Of a stretch of DNA of 59,455 nt, positions 33,013 through 42,598 are shown piece by piece. The stretch lies in contig JBBQXS010000026.1 in NCBI GenBank assembly GCA_038209365.1, forward strand, positions 1 through 59,455, in the 5' to 3' direction. The position numbers and the translations under genes are program-made. Below the pieces are notes generated by a model. It searched no databases and was not told the origin of the DNA. It saw only the letters and a program-made list of their open reading frames with translations. The stretch is from DASQHW01 sp038209365 (GTDB taxonomy: Bacteria > Actinomycetota > Acidimicrobiia > IMCC26256 > PALSA-610). The first letter of the stretch is position 1, and each line of letters begins with the position of its first letter.

Positions 33013-34336
33013 GGTCCGGCTCACTGCCGGATTTACTGGAGCGATGGCAGTACTGCTCGCGGGCATGGCGATCGTGCTGTATCTCAGCATGGGAGCGGTG
33101 CTGCTCGACGAGATCGACACCGGATTGCGTTCGCGCGCGGCAACCATAGAGGCCGATTTCCCCACAGCGTCGCGCCTCGCGACACCCACGCGCGGGCTCG
33201 TCGAGTCACAGGAGGCGTTCGCGCAGGTGATTGGGCCGGCGGGCACCGTCGTCGAGTCGAGCCCCGGCTTCCGCGCGCCGCTCCTCGCTGCGGATGTTGT
33301 CCAACGGATCACGCGACCGACGTTCTTCGACCGAGCCGTAGACGGCGTGGCGCACGGTGCCCGTCTGCTGGCGATACCAGTGACCGCGGACTCGCAGCGG
33401 TTCGTCATGATCGTGGGATCCTCGCTTTCGGACCGTGCCGACGCGCTGCGCTTGCTCGGCCTGTTCTTTTCGGTCGGCGGGCCGGTCGCGCTGGCGCTCG
33501 CGTCCGTGGCCGGGTGGCTGGTTGCGGGCGTTGCGCTGCGGCCGGTGGAGCGGATGCGCCGACAAGCGGCGGCAATCTCGGTCTCGGGTCGTGACCAACG
33601 ACTGACCGTGCCGGACGCCCACGATGAGATCAGCCGTCTCGCAGAAACGCTCAACGACATGCTGGCGCGACTCGACGACGCCAGTCGTGCTGAGCGCCGT
33701 TTCCTCGATAACGCGAGCCACGAGCTGCGGACGCCGCTGACCGCGCTCAAAGCCGAGCTCGACCTGGCACGGGCCCGTCCGCGCAGCGCGAACGAGATAG
33801 GCGCCGCGCTCGAGAGCGCGTCGCGAGAGACGGACAGGTTGGCGCGCATGGCGGATGACCTGCTCGTGCTGTCACGTGCGCACGAGGGCCGCCTTCCCGT
33901 GCATCGCGAGCGCGTGCAGGTGCGAGAGCTCCTCGTGGCGTCATTGACGTTGTTTCATCCACGTGCCACCGCGGCGGGCATCACCGTCGACGTCGATGTG
34001 CCACGCATCGACGCTGCGGTCGACAGCCTCCGGGTCCGGCAAGCGATCGACAACGTCCTCGACAACGCACTGCAATTCGCTCGCGCGCGAGTCGACATGC
34101 ACGCATCGATCGAGGACGGCATCGTGACGATCACCATCGACGATGACGGTCCGGGCTTTCCCATCGGTTTTGTGGAACGGGCGTTCGACGCCTTCGAGCG
34201 GGCAAACGGACACCGCGAAGGTGCCGGTCTCGGATTGGCGATCGTGAAGATGGTGGCTGACGGCCACGGTGGCACCGTATCCGCAGAGAATCGGGCGTCC
34301 GGCGGTGCGCGCGTCACGCTCACGCTCGACGCGTAG
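32984..34336 (+). CDS. Sensor histidine kinase
   Basis: A 450-residue membrane kinase. TM1 (about 13-35), an extracytoplasmic sensor loop (36-150), TM2 (about 165-185), HAMP (186-240, LRPVERMRRQAAAIS), HisKA with the phospho-acceptor in NASHELRTPLTALKAEL, and a HATPase domain with the N-box QAIDNVLDNALQFA, G1 DDDGPGFP and G2 GAGLGLAIVKMV. It phosphorylates the OmpR-type regulator encoded just upstream. All catalytic boxes are intact. The start ATG at 32984 overlaps the regulator's 3' end. Confidence 0.92.
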   Translation: MIAFRRLPVRVRLTAGFTGAMAVLLAGMAIVLYLSMGAVLLDEIDTGLRSRAATIEADFPTASRLATPTRGLVESQEAFAQVIGPAGTVVESSPGFRAPLLAADVVQRITRPTFFDRAVDGVAHGARLLAIPVTADSQRFVMIVGSSLSDRADALRLLGLFFSVGGPVALALASVAGWLVAGVALRPVERMRRQAAAISVSGRDQRLTVPDAHDEISRLAETLNDMLARLDDASRAERRFLDNASHELRTPLTALKAELDLARARPRSANEIGAALESASRETDRLARMADDLLVLSRAHEGRLPVHRERVQVRELLVASLTLFHPRATAAGITVDVDVPRIDAAVDSLRVRQAIDNVLDNALQFARARVDMHASIEDGIVTITIDDDGPGFPIGFVERAFDAFERANGHREGAGLGLAIVKMVADGHGGTVSAENRASGGARVTLTLDA

Positions 34337-34592
34337 GAACTCAACGCACCCTCCAGAAACGGAAACACGTACAAGTAGATGCCGCGACGGGATCGGTTCC
34401 GACGCGTTGCTCCCCGGCCGCTCTGAGCTCGCCCCGTAGCCCGACGAACGAGCCGGATCGCTACGGCGGGGAGTACCTGGAACAGTTCGATCCCCGGGTC
34501 GACGAGGTGAACAGTTTGGTGACACCACAAGTGTGCCGTTCTGGCAGGGTGTCGCCCCGCAGGGTGTTCAGGCCGGGGTTGCTGATCTGGGG

Positions 34593-34665
34593 TGGCGATC
34601 GCCCAAGACACTTACGGCTTTGACTTCTAATCGGGGGGTCGCAGGTTCGAATCCTGCCGCGCGCG
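34593..34665 (+). tRNA. 3' part of tRNA-Arg(TCT); 5' half altered
   Basis: A T-arm (GCAGG-TTCGAAT-CCTGC at 34641-34657) is followed by a 3' acceptor strand CGCGCGC-G and preceded by an anticodon arm with loop CTTCTAA (anticodon TCT, 34622-34628). The anticodon stem is weak (TTTGA/TCGGG). Upstream there is no GCGCGCG 5' acceptor strand and no normal D-arm; instead the palindrome GGCGATCGCC occurs at about 34593. So only the 3' half of the tRNA is clear. It is either a remnant or an attachment-site-like 3' end. Confidence 0.5.
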
Positions 34666-34724
34666 CTGGGTTGGGCGGGGAGGCATCCGATCACGCTTTA
34701 GGCGTGCGTCCTCGCGGTCGATCG

Positions 34725-36020
34725 ATGGGCGTGCGGAAACTCCTTCTGCTCGGCGTCCTGGTCGTTCTTCTGGGATGCGAGTCAAGTTCTCTTGTCGCGC
34801 CGCCTGCGTTAGGGGGCTCGGCGCACTGCAAACGCGGAAGTTGTCAAACCAGAATCACCACCACGAGATCACATTCGAGGACGACCAAGCACAAAGTAAG
34901 GACCCTCAGGTCGACAACGACGAGTACGACGAGCTCGACCGTTCCGAGAGCCAGGACGATCACGGTTCCGGACACGACGCACGTGAGGGTTCCGACGACA
35001 ATCGGCTGTACCGAGGTGGTTTCGCCCGGAGAGTCGATCACCAACGCCGAGTCCGCGGCCAGGCCAGGCGATGTGATCTGCCTCCACGGTGGCACCTATC
35101 GGGAGAAGGTCACGTTCTCGCACGCGGGAACGGCTTCGGCCCTCATCACCATCACGAGCTACCCGAACGAGACCGTGACGATAGACGGCACAGGTCTGGG
35201 GCTCGGCCGGCCGGACGCTCTCTTGAACGTCGCGGGCGGCGCGAACTATCTGCGTATCCGAGGTCTACGAGTCGTGCACTCCGCGGGACGGGGCATCAGC
35301 AACGACGGAGCCCACAACGAGTTCCTGAGCAACGTCGTATCCGACACGCAGAATTCCGGGATCATCACCACGAACTGGTATGCGGACGCCGACCACAACC
35401 TGTACGCCGGCAACGACGTGAGCTTCACGGTCATGTCGAACGTGCCGTGCTCGACGGGTGGCGGCTGGGAGTCAGCGATCAACCATTACAACGGTGGTGC
35501 CCACGCCAGTGGCTACAACATTTGGCGCAACAACTCGATCCACAACAACAACGGTGAAGGAATGACGGTCGAGGACCATGAAATCGTGACCGGCAACACC
35601 GTGTACGACAACTACTCGGTCGACGTGTACCTCGACGGGAAAACCGGCGCGGCCGTCACTGGGAACCGCATCTACGAGACGGAGACCGCCCGGCCGTCGT
35701 GCAGCCGGAACCTTGCGATCGGGATTGCCTTCGCGGACGAGCAGTCCCCACACAGGCTCGCCAACAACGTCGTGTCGAACAACACGATGACGAACACGAG
35801 CACCGGCATCAATTTCTGGAATGCCGGCGTGCCGGGTTCCGGCATGATCGGAGAAACCGTCGAGAGCAATGTCGTCGATCAATCCTGGGACTGCGGGATC
35901 TGTTTCGACGGTGGTGCTCACTCCGGAACCTCTGTGGGTAACAACCGCGTGACGCCACGACAGGGAACCACTGTCATGTCCGGAGTACAGAACATCGCAG
36001 GGATTGCGTACGCCCCCTGA
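34725..36020 (+). CDS. Secreted right-handed beta-helix protein
   Basis: A 431-residue protein. An N-terminal lipoprotein-like signal, MGVRKLLLLGVLVVLLGC, precedes a long Thr/Ser/Arg-rich linker (20-95). Then a pectate-lyase-like parallel beta-helix (about 100-430) has the entry motif ESAARPGDVICLHGGTYREK, followed by repeated N-rich turns (NVVSDTQNSG, NSIHNNNGEG, NTVYDNYSVD, NTMTNTSTG). Such domains bind or cleave acidic polysaccharides or act as surface scaffolds; no catalytic set can be asserted. The upstream open frame through the tRNA is spurious. The nearby acyltransferase suggests cell-envelope or exopolysaccharide work. Confidence 0.82.
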   Translation: MGVRKLLLLGVLVVLLGCESSSLVAPPALGGSAHCKRGSCQTRITTTRSHSRTTKHKVRTLRSTTTSTTSSTVPRARTITVPDTTHVRVPTTIGCTEVVSPGESITNAESAARPGDVICLHGGTYREKVTFSHAGTASALITITSYPNETVTIDGTGLGLGRPDALLNVAGGANYLRIRGLRVVHSAGRGISNDGAHNEFLSNVVSDTQNSGIITTNWYADADHNLYAGNDVSFTVMSNVPCSTGGGWESAINHYNGGAHASGYNIWRNNSIHNNNGEGMTVEDHEIVTGNTVYDNYSVDVYLDGKTGAAVTGNRIYETETARPSCSRNLAIGIAFADEQSPHRLANNVVSNNTMTNTSTGINFWNAGVPGSGMIGETVESNVVDQSWDCGICFDGGAHSGTSVGNNRVTPRQGTTVMSGVQNIAGIAYAP

Positions 36021-36200
36021 GACCGGCCGAAGACGACATGGAAGCGCTTGGCGCTTCTTGCTTCCCAGGGATTGACATGTGAGCAGTCCATCAGCTCCGC
36101 GAGCTCGGACGATTTCGTTGGGCGATCTCTCGATCGACGGGTCAAATAGGTTGACGACCACAGACGACGCCATGGCGCGAAATTGCAGGCATGACGCGGG

Positions 36201-38189
36201 ATGTTCGTGGGCAAGGTCTGCGCAGTGGACGGGGGAGCCCTGCGCTATCAACCGGCGCTCGACGGCATTCGCGCGCTTTCGGTGCTGGCGGTCATCGCGT
36301 ACCACGACGACTATCCCATCGCGCGTGGTGGCTTCCTCGGTGTTGATGCCTTCTTCGTGCTATCGGGTTTTCTGATCACGACCCTGCTCGTACTCGAGTA
36401 CCGCCGCCACGCGAACATCTCTCTAGCCCGGTTCTGGTCCCGGCGGGCGCGTCGTCTCCTTCCCGCGCTCGTCGTCGTCTTGGTCTTCGTCGCGGCGTAT
36501 GTACATCTCGACGTCGCATCGTGGAATCGAATCTCGCTCCGCAACGACGGGCTCGCGAGCCTGCTCTATGTCGCCAACTGGCGGTTTATCGCGACCGGGC
36601 GTTCATACTTTGAGCTGTTCGCATCGCCATCACCGCTGCGCCACATGTGGTCGCTCGCGATCGAGGAACAGTTTTACCTCGTTTGGCCGCTCGTCACAGT
36701 CTTGTGTCTGAAGCTTGCGCGCGGTTCGGTCCGCCTCCTCGCCGCAATCTGCGCGTGTGGCATTGCCGCATCGACCATCGCGATGGCGAGCACGTTCACC
36801 CCGCAGGATCCATCACGGGCCTACTACGGCACCGACGCCCGCGCCCACAGCCTCTTGATTGGCGCGCTTCTCGGCGTGCTCCTCATCGTCTGGACACCTC
36901 GGGCTACCGCCCGTCGCGTGATTGCGGTACTCGGCGTGTTGGCAGCGGTGGCCATCGTCATCTCCTGGACGCAGGTTTCAGGCACCAGCGAGAGCTACTA
37001 CCGAGGCGGCTCGGCGCTCTACGCCGTCGCGGTCGCGGTCGTCATCACCGCGGCGCTGCAACCGGGACCCCTGCAGGCAGTCCTCTCCTGGCAATCCCTC
37101 GCCTGGACGGGCCGCATCTCCTACGGCCTGTATCTGTGGCATTGGCCGGTCGATGTGTGGCTCGTCTCCTCGAGACTCGACGTCGGTGCCACACAGCTGA
37201 ACCTGCTTCGCCTCACGCTCACCTTCCTGTTGGCCACCGCGTCGTACTACCTCGTCGAACGTCCCATCCGTCACCGGGCCGCGTACCCCCGCCGGCGGAC
37301 GTGGGCGTTCGTTGCCGTGATTCCGTTGGTATCGGGCGCACTCGTTGCCTCCGCAGCAGGCGCGTCCGAGCGGCCCGGATATGTCGGCGGCTTCGGGCAT
37401 CCCTCAACATGCGGCGGCCCGTCGGCCGCTGAAGCGCAACAGGCCCTCGACACCGTCCGACAGGAGCTAGACGGCAGCGTCCTGCCACGCGGGGACGTCC
37501 ACCGCATCGTGCTCCTCGGCGACTCGATCGCCTGCAGCTTCTATACGGGATTGTGGGCAGTCGGACACCACGCCGGCATCGTCGTCGACCAAGGATCGGT
37601 CATCGGATGCGGGATCGTCAGCGACCAAGTCGAAGCCACCGGCGACGAACGGGCCATGATCGGCACCCAGAGCTGCCATACGCTCGTCGAACGCACCGTC
37701 ACCAGCGCGCTCGCCCGGTCCGATCCCGACGTGGTCGTGTGGTTCAGCAACTGGGAACGGTTCAACCTCGACATCGGCGGAACCACGATCGCGGCGAACA
37801 CCCCCACCGGCGACAACATCATCCTCGCTCGCATGGACGACGCGCTACAACGACTTACCGCCCACGGCGCCCGCCTCGCAATCGTCACGATCCCACCAAC
37901 CACCGAAGGCTCCGCCCTTGGAATGCATTTCACTCCAAGTCTCGAGACCGAGCGAAGCATCCTTCACCTCGACGACTTGCTCCGGCGCTTCGTCGCGTAC
38001 CACCCGCACCGCACGATGCTCATCGATCTTGCCCACCTCGTCTGCCCAAACGGCACGCCGTGCGCACCGACGGTCGACGGCCATCATCCACGGCCAGACA
38101 GCACCCATTTCTCGCCCGAAGGCGCGGCCTGGGCCGCGCAATGGTTCATCCGTCAGCTCGTCGCCAGCACGACCTGCTCGACGCGGTGA
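36201..38189 (+). CDS. OatA-type membrane acyltransferase with C-terminal SGNH domain
   Basis: A 662-residue protein. Residues 10-370 form the Acyltransf_3 membrane domain with about ten TM helices and the signature motifs LDGIRALSVLAVIAYHDD, VDAFFVLSGFLITT, MWSLAIEEQFYLVWP and YGLYLWHWPV. The extracytoplasmic C-terminus (about 400-662) is a SGNH hydrolase fold: nucleophile region VLLGDSIACS and the terminal D-x-x-H in RPDSTHFSPEGAAW. It would O-acetylate a cell-wall or surface polysaccharide. The first conserved residues start after about 12 residues, so a later start is possible. Confidence 0.9.
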   Translation: MFVGKVCAVDGGALRYQPALDGIRALSVLAVIAYHDDYPIARGGFLGVDAFFVLSGFLITTLLVLEYRRHANISLARFWSRRARRLLPALVVVLVFVAAYVHLDVASWNRISLRNDGLASLLYVANWRFIATGRSYFELFASPSPLRHMWSLAIEEQFYLVWPLVTVLCLKLARGSVRLLAAICACGIAASTIAMASTFTPQDPSRAYYGTDARAHSLLIGALLGVLLIVWTPRATARRVIAVLGVLAAVAIVISWTQVSGTSESYYRGGSALYAVAVAVVITAALQPGPLQAVLSWQSLAWTGRISYGLYLWHWPVDVWLVSSRLDVGATQLNLLRLTLTFLLATASYYLVERPIRHRAAYPRRRTWAFVAVIPLVSGALVASAAGASERPGYVGGFGHPSTCGGPSAAEAQQALDTVRQELDGSVLPRGDVHRIVLLGDSIACSFYTGLWAVGHHAGIVVDQGSVIGCGIVSDQVEATGDERAMIGTQSCHTLVERTVTSALARSDPDVVVWFSNWERFNLDIGGTTIAANTPTGDNIILARMDDALQRLTAHGARLAIVTIPPTTEGSALGMHFTPSLETERSILHLDDLLRRFVAYHPHRTMLIDLAHLVCPNGTPCAPTVDGHHPRPDSTHFSPEGAAWAAQWFIRQLVASTTCSTR

Positions 38190-38254
38190 CGCGACATCGG
38201 CACTTCCCCATGCAATGACGGCCATCTCACCGGCGCCGCAGTCGTAGAAGATCC

Positions 38255-38803
38255 ATGCCTCGCCCCGCCTATGACCGCAATGCCGGAACGGTCACGCTGG
38301 TGCGAGCAGACGAGCGGTGGGGAGCGGTCGCCGGAGTGCTCGCCGCTGAGATCGAAACGGCCCTCGCCGGTGCGGCGCGAGCGGTCGAGCATGTGGGCTC
38401 GACGTCGGTGCCGGGCTTGCTCGCCAAGCCGATCGTCGACCTCGCCGTCGGGTTGTCGTCGGTGACGACGCTGGTCGAGGTTGAAGCGCCGCTTACGCGA
38501 CTCGGGTGGATCTACCGAGGCGACGCTGGCGATGCGGGCGGGTGGGTATTTGTCTTGGAGGACTCTCCTTGGCACCGCGTTGCCCACGCCCATGGTGTCG
38601 AGTTCCGTGGCGAACAGTGGGATCGATACGTGCAGTTCCGTCAACTGCTTCGTCGAGACGCGGCCGCCCGGCAGACGTACGAGGAAGCCAAGCTGCAGCT
38701 TGCCGAGCAGTTCCCCGACGGTCGGAAGGACTACCTCTCGGGCAAGGACCCGACCGTTCGCCAGCTGCTCGCTTCGCCGACTTCAGAACCGCCAACGCGT
38801 TGA
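38255..38803 (+). CDS. GrpB-family (UPF0157) nucleotidyltransferase-like protein
   Basis: A 182-residue protein with the family signature VEHVGSTSVPGLLAKPIVDL and LGWIYRGDAGDAGGWVF, then a C-terminal YEEAKLQLAEQF. The GrpB/UPF0157 family has the nucleotidyltransferase fold; its activity is not established. The gene ends 21 bp inside the convergent PPOX gene. Confidence 0.9.
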   Translation: MPRPAYDRNAGTVTLVRADERWGAVAGVLAAEIETALAGAARAVEHVGSTSVPGLLAKPIVDLAVGLSSVTTLVEVEAPLTRLGWIYRGDAGDAGGWVFVLEDSPWHRVAHAHGVEFRGEQWDRYVQFRQLLRRDAAARQTYEEAKLQLAEQFPDGRKDYLSGKDPTVRQLLASPTSEPPTR

Positions 38804-39313
38804 ACCCGGCGTCTCTTCGGCGGTACCGACCGCGGTCGCGGTGCGCGGCTTGACTTCGTAGACGAACCACGGCGGCGGACCGAGCGTCGGCGCATTGAAC
38901 GGCGCGGTGATGCCGGTTCCCGAGTCGTCGGGCTGAGCGGGCCATCCGCTCTTCGCCCACAACGCCGCGATCTCGGCCACGATCTTCGGGTCGGTCACGT
39001 GCCGGGCTTCGCCCGCGACCATCACGTCGAAGCCTTTCGTGGCGACACTGATCGAGCAGCGCGGGTCGCGCGCGAGGTTCTTCGCCTTGTGGGTGCGTTC
39101 GCCGGTCTGGAACCAGCATGAGCCCGCGTGCCAGAGCGCGCCCACGCTCGTCACGTGAGGGCTTCCGTCGACGTTCAGGCTCGTCAGCCAGAATGTCGAG
39201 CGGTTCGGCGAGCGCGGGTCGTCGTGCGTCAGAAGGTCGGCGAGCTGCGTTTCAACTTCCGACCACTCGATCGTGGGCAGCCCTTCGGCCTCACCAAGGT
39301 TTGTGGTTTTCAT
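38783..39313 (-). CDS. Pyridoxamine 5'-phosphate oxidase-family flavoprotein
   Basis: A 176-residue split-barrel protein: FWLTSLNVDGSPHVTSVGALW (FMN-binding strand and turn), FQTGERTHKAKNLARDPRCS and VMVAGEARHVTDP, with a C-terminal YEVKPRTATAVG. This is the arrangement of PPOX-type F420/FMN-dependent oxidoreductases that are abundant in Actinobacteria. The substrate is unknown. The start at 39313 (MKTTNLGEAEG) is preferred; the ORF extends nine codons further. It converges with the GrpB gene. Confidence 0.85.
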   Translation of the reverse strand: MKTTNLGEAEGLPTIEWSEVETQLADLLTHDDPRSPNRSTFWLTSLNVDGSPHVTSVGALWHAGSCWFQTGERTHKAKNLARDPRCSISVATKGFDVMVAGEARHVTDPKIVAEIAALWAKSGWPAQPDDSGTGITAPFNAPTLGPPPWFVYEVKPRTATAVGTAEETPGSTRWRF

Positions 39314-39413
39314 AGGTCTTGAGACTGCACCCCTTCCCAAAACTCATCGCGAGACTGAGGCAGAACCGTCCCGTGCCGCGATGAGTTCGGGCTCGGCGAG
39401 AGGTCTCACTGTT

Positions 39414-39902
39414 ATGGAAACCGAGCGCGTTACCGCGTCCACGACGATCGAGGCCGCCACGGAGGCAGTGTTCGCGGTGCTGGCCGACCCGTCGGCCCAT
39501 GCCGACATCGATGGCACCGGCTGGGTGCGCGAGTCCCTCGCCGGCGATCGCATCACCGCCGCCGGCCAGGTGTTCCGGATGGCGATGTACCACCCGAACC
39601 ACCCGGACAAGGACTACAAGATCGCCAACCGGGTCGAGGTGTTCGACGAGCCGCGGGCCATCGCGTGGCAGCCCGGGACGGAGTCGGCCGAGACCGGGGA
39701 GCTCAGTTTCGGCGGCTGGATCTGGCGCTACGACCTCGAGGCGACCGGCCCGACGCGGACGACGGTGACGCTGACGTACGACTGGTCAGCGGTCCCGCCC
39801 GAGGTGCGCGAGTACCTCCAGTTCCCGCCGTTCGGGCAGGACCACCTCGACAACTCGCTGCAGCACCTGTCCGACCTGGTCGCCCGGAACACCGCGCCAT
39901 AA
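39414..39902 (+). CDS. SRPBCC (START-like) family protein
   Basis: A 162-residue protein: ETERVTASTTIEAATEAVFA, VLADPSAHADIDGTGWV, then GWIWRYDLEATGPTRTTVTL. This is the polyketide-cyclase/START-like hydrophobic-ligand fold. It may bind a lipid or act as a cyclase or dehydrase; the ligand is unknown. The start at 39414 gives the canonical N-terminus. Confidence 0.85.
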   Translation: METERVTASTTIEAATEAVFAVLADPSAHADIDGTGWVRESLAGDRITAAGQVFRMAMYHPNHPDKDYKIANRVEVFDEPRAIAWQPGTESAETGELSFGGWIWRYDLEATGPTRTTVTLTYDWSAVPPEVREYLQFPPFGQDHLDNSLQHLSDLVARNTAP

Positions 39903-39956
39903 CTGCGATCGATCGACGCTCGCCGACGCGCTCCTGATCGGGCAGCCTGTGCGTCG

Positions 39957-40400
39957 ATGATTGTTGTCCGTCCGCTCGCTTCCAGCGAGATCGAGTCGGT
40001 GACGTCGGTGCTCGGACTGGCGCGGCTGCATCAAGGCGACGGCTTCTACCTCGTGGCTTGGGAACACAACGAACCGCTAGGGCATACATACCTCGCGTTG
40101 ACCGATCCGCCGGAGCTTCAAGATGTGGAGGTCCGGTCGGAGTACCGTCAGCGTGGTGTGGCGTCCGCGCTCACTGCCCGCGCGGAAGACGAGGCGCGCT
40201 CGCGCGGGTTTGATCGATTGCGTCTGGGTGTGAGTGTCGATAACGCGCCAGCTCAGGCGTTGTACCGCCGATGCGGATACGTCGATGCCGGCATCACGCC
40301 GAAGCATGTAAAGGGGACAATCGAGATCCGAACCGGTCCCCTGGAGGTCGACGACACGATCCTGATTTGGGAGAAGCGCCTGAGTGCTTCTGCGCCCTAA
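39957..40400 (+). CDS. GNAT-family N-acetyltransferase
   Basis: A 147-residue protein with the GNAT fold: PLGHTYLAL, LQDVEVRSEYRQRGVASALT (acetyl-CoA loop R-x-x-G-x-A) and NAPAQALYRRCGYVDAG (strand 5 to helix). It probably acetylates a small molecule or a protein N-terminus in the cytoplasm. The gene starts 54 bp after the SRPBCC gene and may be cotranscribed with it. Confidence 0.9.
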   Translation: MIVVRPLASSEIESVTSVLGLARLHQGDGFYLVAWEHNEPLGHTYLALTDPPELQDVEVRSEYRQRGVASALTARAEDEARSRGFDRLRLGVSVDNAPAQALYRRCGYVDAGITPKHVKGTIEIRTGPLEVDDTILIWEKRLSASAP

Positions 40401-40621
40401 CTTCCGATCGGCACTCGCCGAGACCACACCCGATCGGGCAATATTCGCCCCGCTAAGTGTGTCGGGGGACGTGATGTCGAGTAGCCAGCAGGAGGTGACT
40501 CGCAAGGTCTTGGCTGCCGTGAGCGACTTCCTCGGGTGCTGTTGACGCACACTTCTGTATGGATACGCGAAAGGGTTTAGCCCGCCGCTGCTTGCCCTTC
40601 GCGGCCTGGGCGGCTCAGGTG

Positions 40622-42079
40622 TTAGCGCGTGAAGAAGCTCCGGTGTGGACGCGCGGGTGGTACGTGCAAAAACGGTCGGACGCAGGTGTCCATCAACTCG
40701 TCGATGATTGGCTTCGACGCGGAATCGGGAAGGAGGTCGTGGTCTTCGTCGGGGTCGGCGGCCACGTCGAAGAGTTGGCACGGTGTTCCGGCGTCCTCAT
40801 CAACGATGAGTTTGTGCCGGTGTGTTTCGAACGACGCGAAGCCCCAGTTCTCGCTGATCGATATCGATCGAGCCGAGGGCGTCTCCCCGTGGAGAGACGG
40901 GAGTAGGGATCGGCCCTCACTGCCTGGGAGAGGCGGGGCGGCCGCGATTTCGCGCACCGTTGCCGGCACGTCGAGGTGCTCGATAAGCGAGTCGATGACG
41001 CGCGGTGCACAGCCGCCGGCCGGCCGCACGATGAGCGGGACGCGGACGGCGGGCTGGTAGAGCACACACTTCGACATGAGTCCGTGGTTGCCGCCCATCT
41101 CGCCGTGGTCGCTGGTGTAGATCACCCACGTATTGTCGAGGATGCCTTTGCTCGCGAGTGCGGCGACAATGCGGCCCACGGCCGCGTCGATGAGCGAGAT
41201 GTCCGCGCTGTACGCACGTCGCATGCCACGAATTGCGTCTTCGGTCATTGTCTGGGTGTCGGACAGGCCGAGGAACGCATTCAAGAGCGCGCCATATCGG
41301 CCGGTTCCTTCGACGGTCGGGCGGCGGGTCGAACCGGGCATCGACACCTCGACGTCGCGGTAGTGGTCGACAGCTTCTCGGGGCGCGTCCCATGGATCGT
41401 GCGGGCCGGGGAACCCCACAAACAAGAAGAACGGCTCCGCCCGGTCGTACTCCTCGATCCATCGCATCGCCTCGACGCCATGCCAGACATCGATGTACGC
41501 GTCGAGCGGGATGGACATCGGTGTCGCGTCCCACATCGGGACGCGCTTCGTGGCGTTCTGCCCGCGCTCGTTGTCACCTTGATAGCTGCGGTCGGCGATG
41601 TGCTGTTTGTACGCGTCGAACAGACCGCGGGCACGAAGATGGTCCGTGTAGCGATTCGGTGTATCGCCGGCGAACTTGTCGCCGGTCTCGCGCACCTCGG
41701 AGAACCCAAGTCGCTTCAGGCGCGTCGCAAGATCGTCGATGTGCGCACACTCGATCTTTTCGTCGCGGTAGAGATGGGCCTTGCCCAACAACGTCGTGTG
41801 GTAGCCCGCTTCACGCAACGCCCACACGTACGTCGGCGAGTCCGATGCGATCTCCGCCCAGTTCGTGTACACGCCGTGATCGCGCACGTACCGCTCAGTC
41901 ATGAACGACGCGCGCGCCGGCATGCACAGCGGTCCCTGGCACGACACCCGCGAGAACCGCACACCTTCGGCCGCCAGACGATCGAGGTTCGGCGTCAGCA
42001 CACCGGCATCGCCGGCGCAACCGAGCATGTCCGCCCGATGCTGGTCCGACATGACGAGCACAACATTCGGTGCACCCAC
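40622..42079 (-). CDS. Type I sulfatase
   Basis: A 485-residue protein of the alkaline phosphatase superfamily. The N-terminus PNVVLVMSDQHRADMLG supplies metal ligands (Asp10, Gln11). The sulfatase signature GPLCMPARASFMTERY carries the Cys that becomes formylglycine (C-x-P-x-R; Cys53). Further conserved parts are LLGKAHLYRDEK and YTSDHGEMGGNHGLMSK. It hydrolyses sulfate or phosphonate esters. It has no signal peptide, so it is probably cytoplasmic, or the start differs. No formylglycine-generating enzyme gene is near. The start is GTG at 42079 with GAGGGG about ten bases upstream. Confidence 0.88.
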   Translation of the reverse strand: MGAPNVVLVMSDQHRADMLGCAGDAGVLTPNLDRLAAEGVRFSRVSCQGPLCMPARASFMTERYVRDHGVYTNWAEIASDSPTYVWALREAGYHTTLLGKAHLYRDEKIECAHIDDLATRLKRLGFSEVRETGDKFAGDTPNRYTDHLRARGLFDAYKQHIADRSYQGDNERGQNATKRVPMWDATPMSIPLDAYIDVWHGVEAMRWIEEYDRAEPFFLFVGFPGPHDPWDAPREAVDHYRDVEVSMPGSTRRPTVEGTGRYGALLNAFLGLSDTQTMTEDAIRGMRRAYSADISLIDAAVGRIVAALASKGILDNTWVIYTSDHGEMGGNHGLMSKCVLYQPAVRVPLIVRPAGGCAPRVIDSLIEHLDVPATVREIAAAPPLPGSEGRSLLPSLHGETPSARSISISENWGFASFETHRHKLIVDEDAGTPCQLFDVAADPDEDHDLLPDSASKPIIDELMDTCVRPFLHVPPARPHRSFFTR

Positions 42080-42156
42080 TTCGACATCCCCTCGCGAGCC
42101 GCCACTGGGAGTCTCGCGCGATAGCGGACAAAGGCGAGCCGCCCGGCGACCCTCAC

Positions 42157-42598
42157 CGCCTGCGCGCGATCGTCGGCAAGCTGACCGGCATCCTCATGGT
42201 GGCCGGCGCGATCGTGGCCCTCACCGAGCTGTTCACGTTCGCGATGTCAATGCTCGTCGCCCCGACCAAGGACATCTCAACCAACCAGTTTGGTTGTCGC
42301 CGGCGAGCATGGGCGAGGCCCTGCGCGATTACGGGACCGTGTTCGCGGGCGTGGCTGGTTGGGCCGTGTTCGGCACCACTCTCGCGGTGATCTTCCGTTC
42401 GGCGCCGCCCGCGTTGGGTGTCGGCTTCGCCTGGGCGGGACCGTTCGAGAACATCGTCGTGGACTCGTGGCAGACCGGCTACCGGTTCTTCCCGGGCCAA
42501 GTGCTCGCGTCACTCATCCGAGGCGGCACGGCCGAGTTGGGCGTCGACCGCGCGCTGCTCACCGCCGGGCTGTACTGCGCGATTGCGGCCGCGCGGTG
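42157..42598 (+). pseudogene. ABC-2 type transporter permease, N-terminus lost and frameshifted
   Basis: One frame gives HRLRAIVGKLTGILMVAGAI, then VALTELFTFAMSMLVAPTKDIS. The next (from about 42290) gives WLSPASMGEALRDYGTVFAG, then FGTTLAVIFRSAPPALGVGF, FENIVVDSWQTGYRFFPG and LTAGLYCAIAA. This is the middle and C-terminal part of an ABC-2 permease. Adding one T to the T-run at about 42290 (cagtTttggttg) restores frame. About 100 N-terminal residues (including the first TM helices) are absent, and the C-terminus runs into an RCC1 fragment. Confidence 0.6.

Noticed and set aside
34461..34694. Frame containing GRIRTCDPPIRSQ
   Set aside because: This is a well-known false translation of the complement of a tRNA 3' end, not a protein.
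40976..42124. 382-codon plus-strand frame over the sulfatase
   Set aside because: His/Arg-rich antisense filler; the minus strand has a full sulfatase signature.
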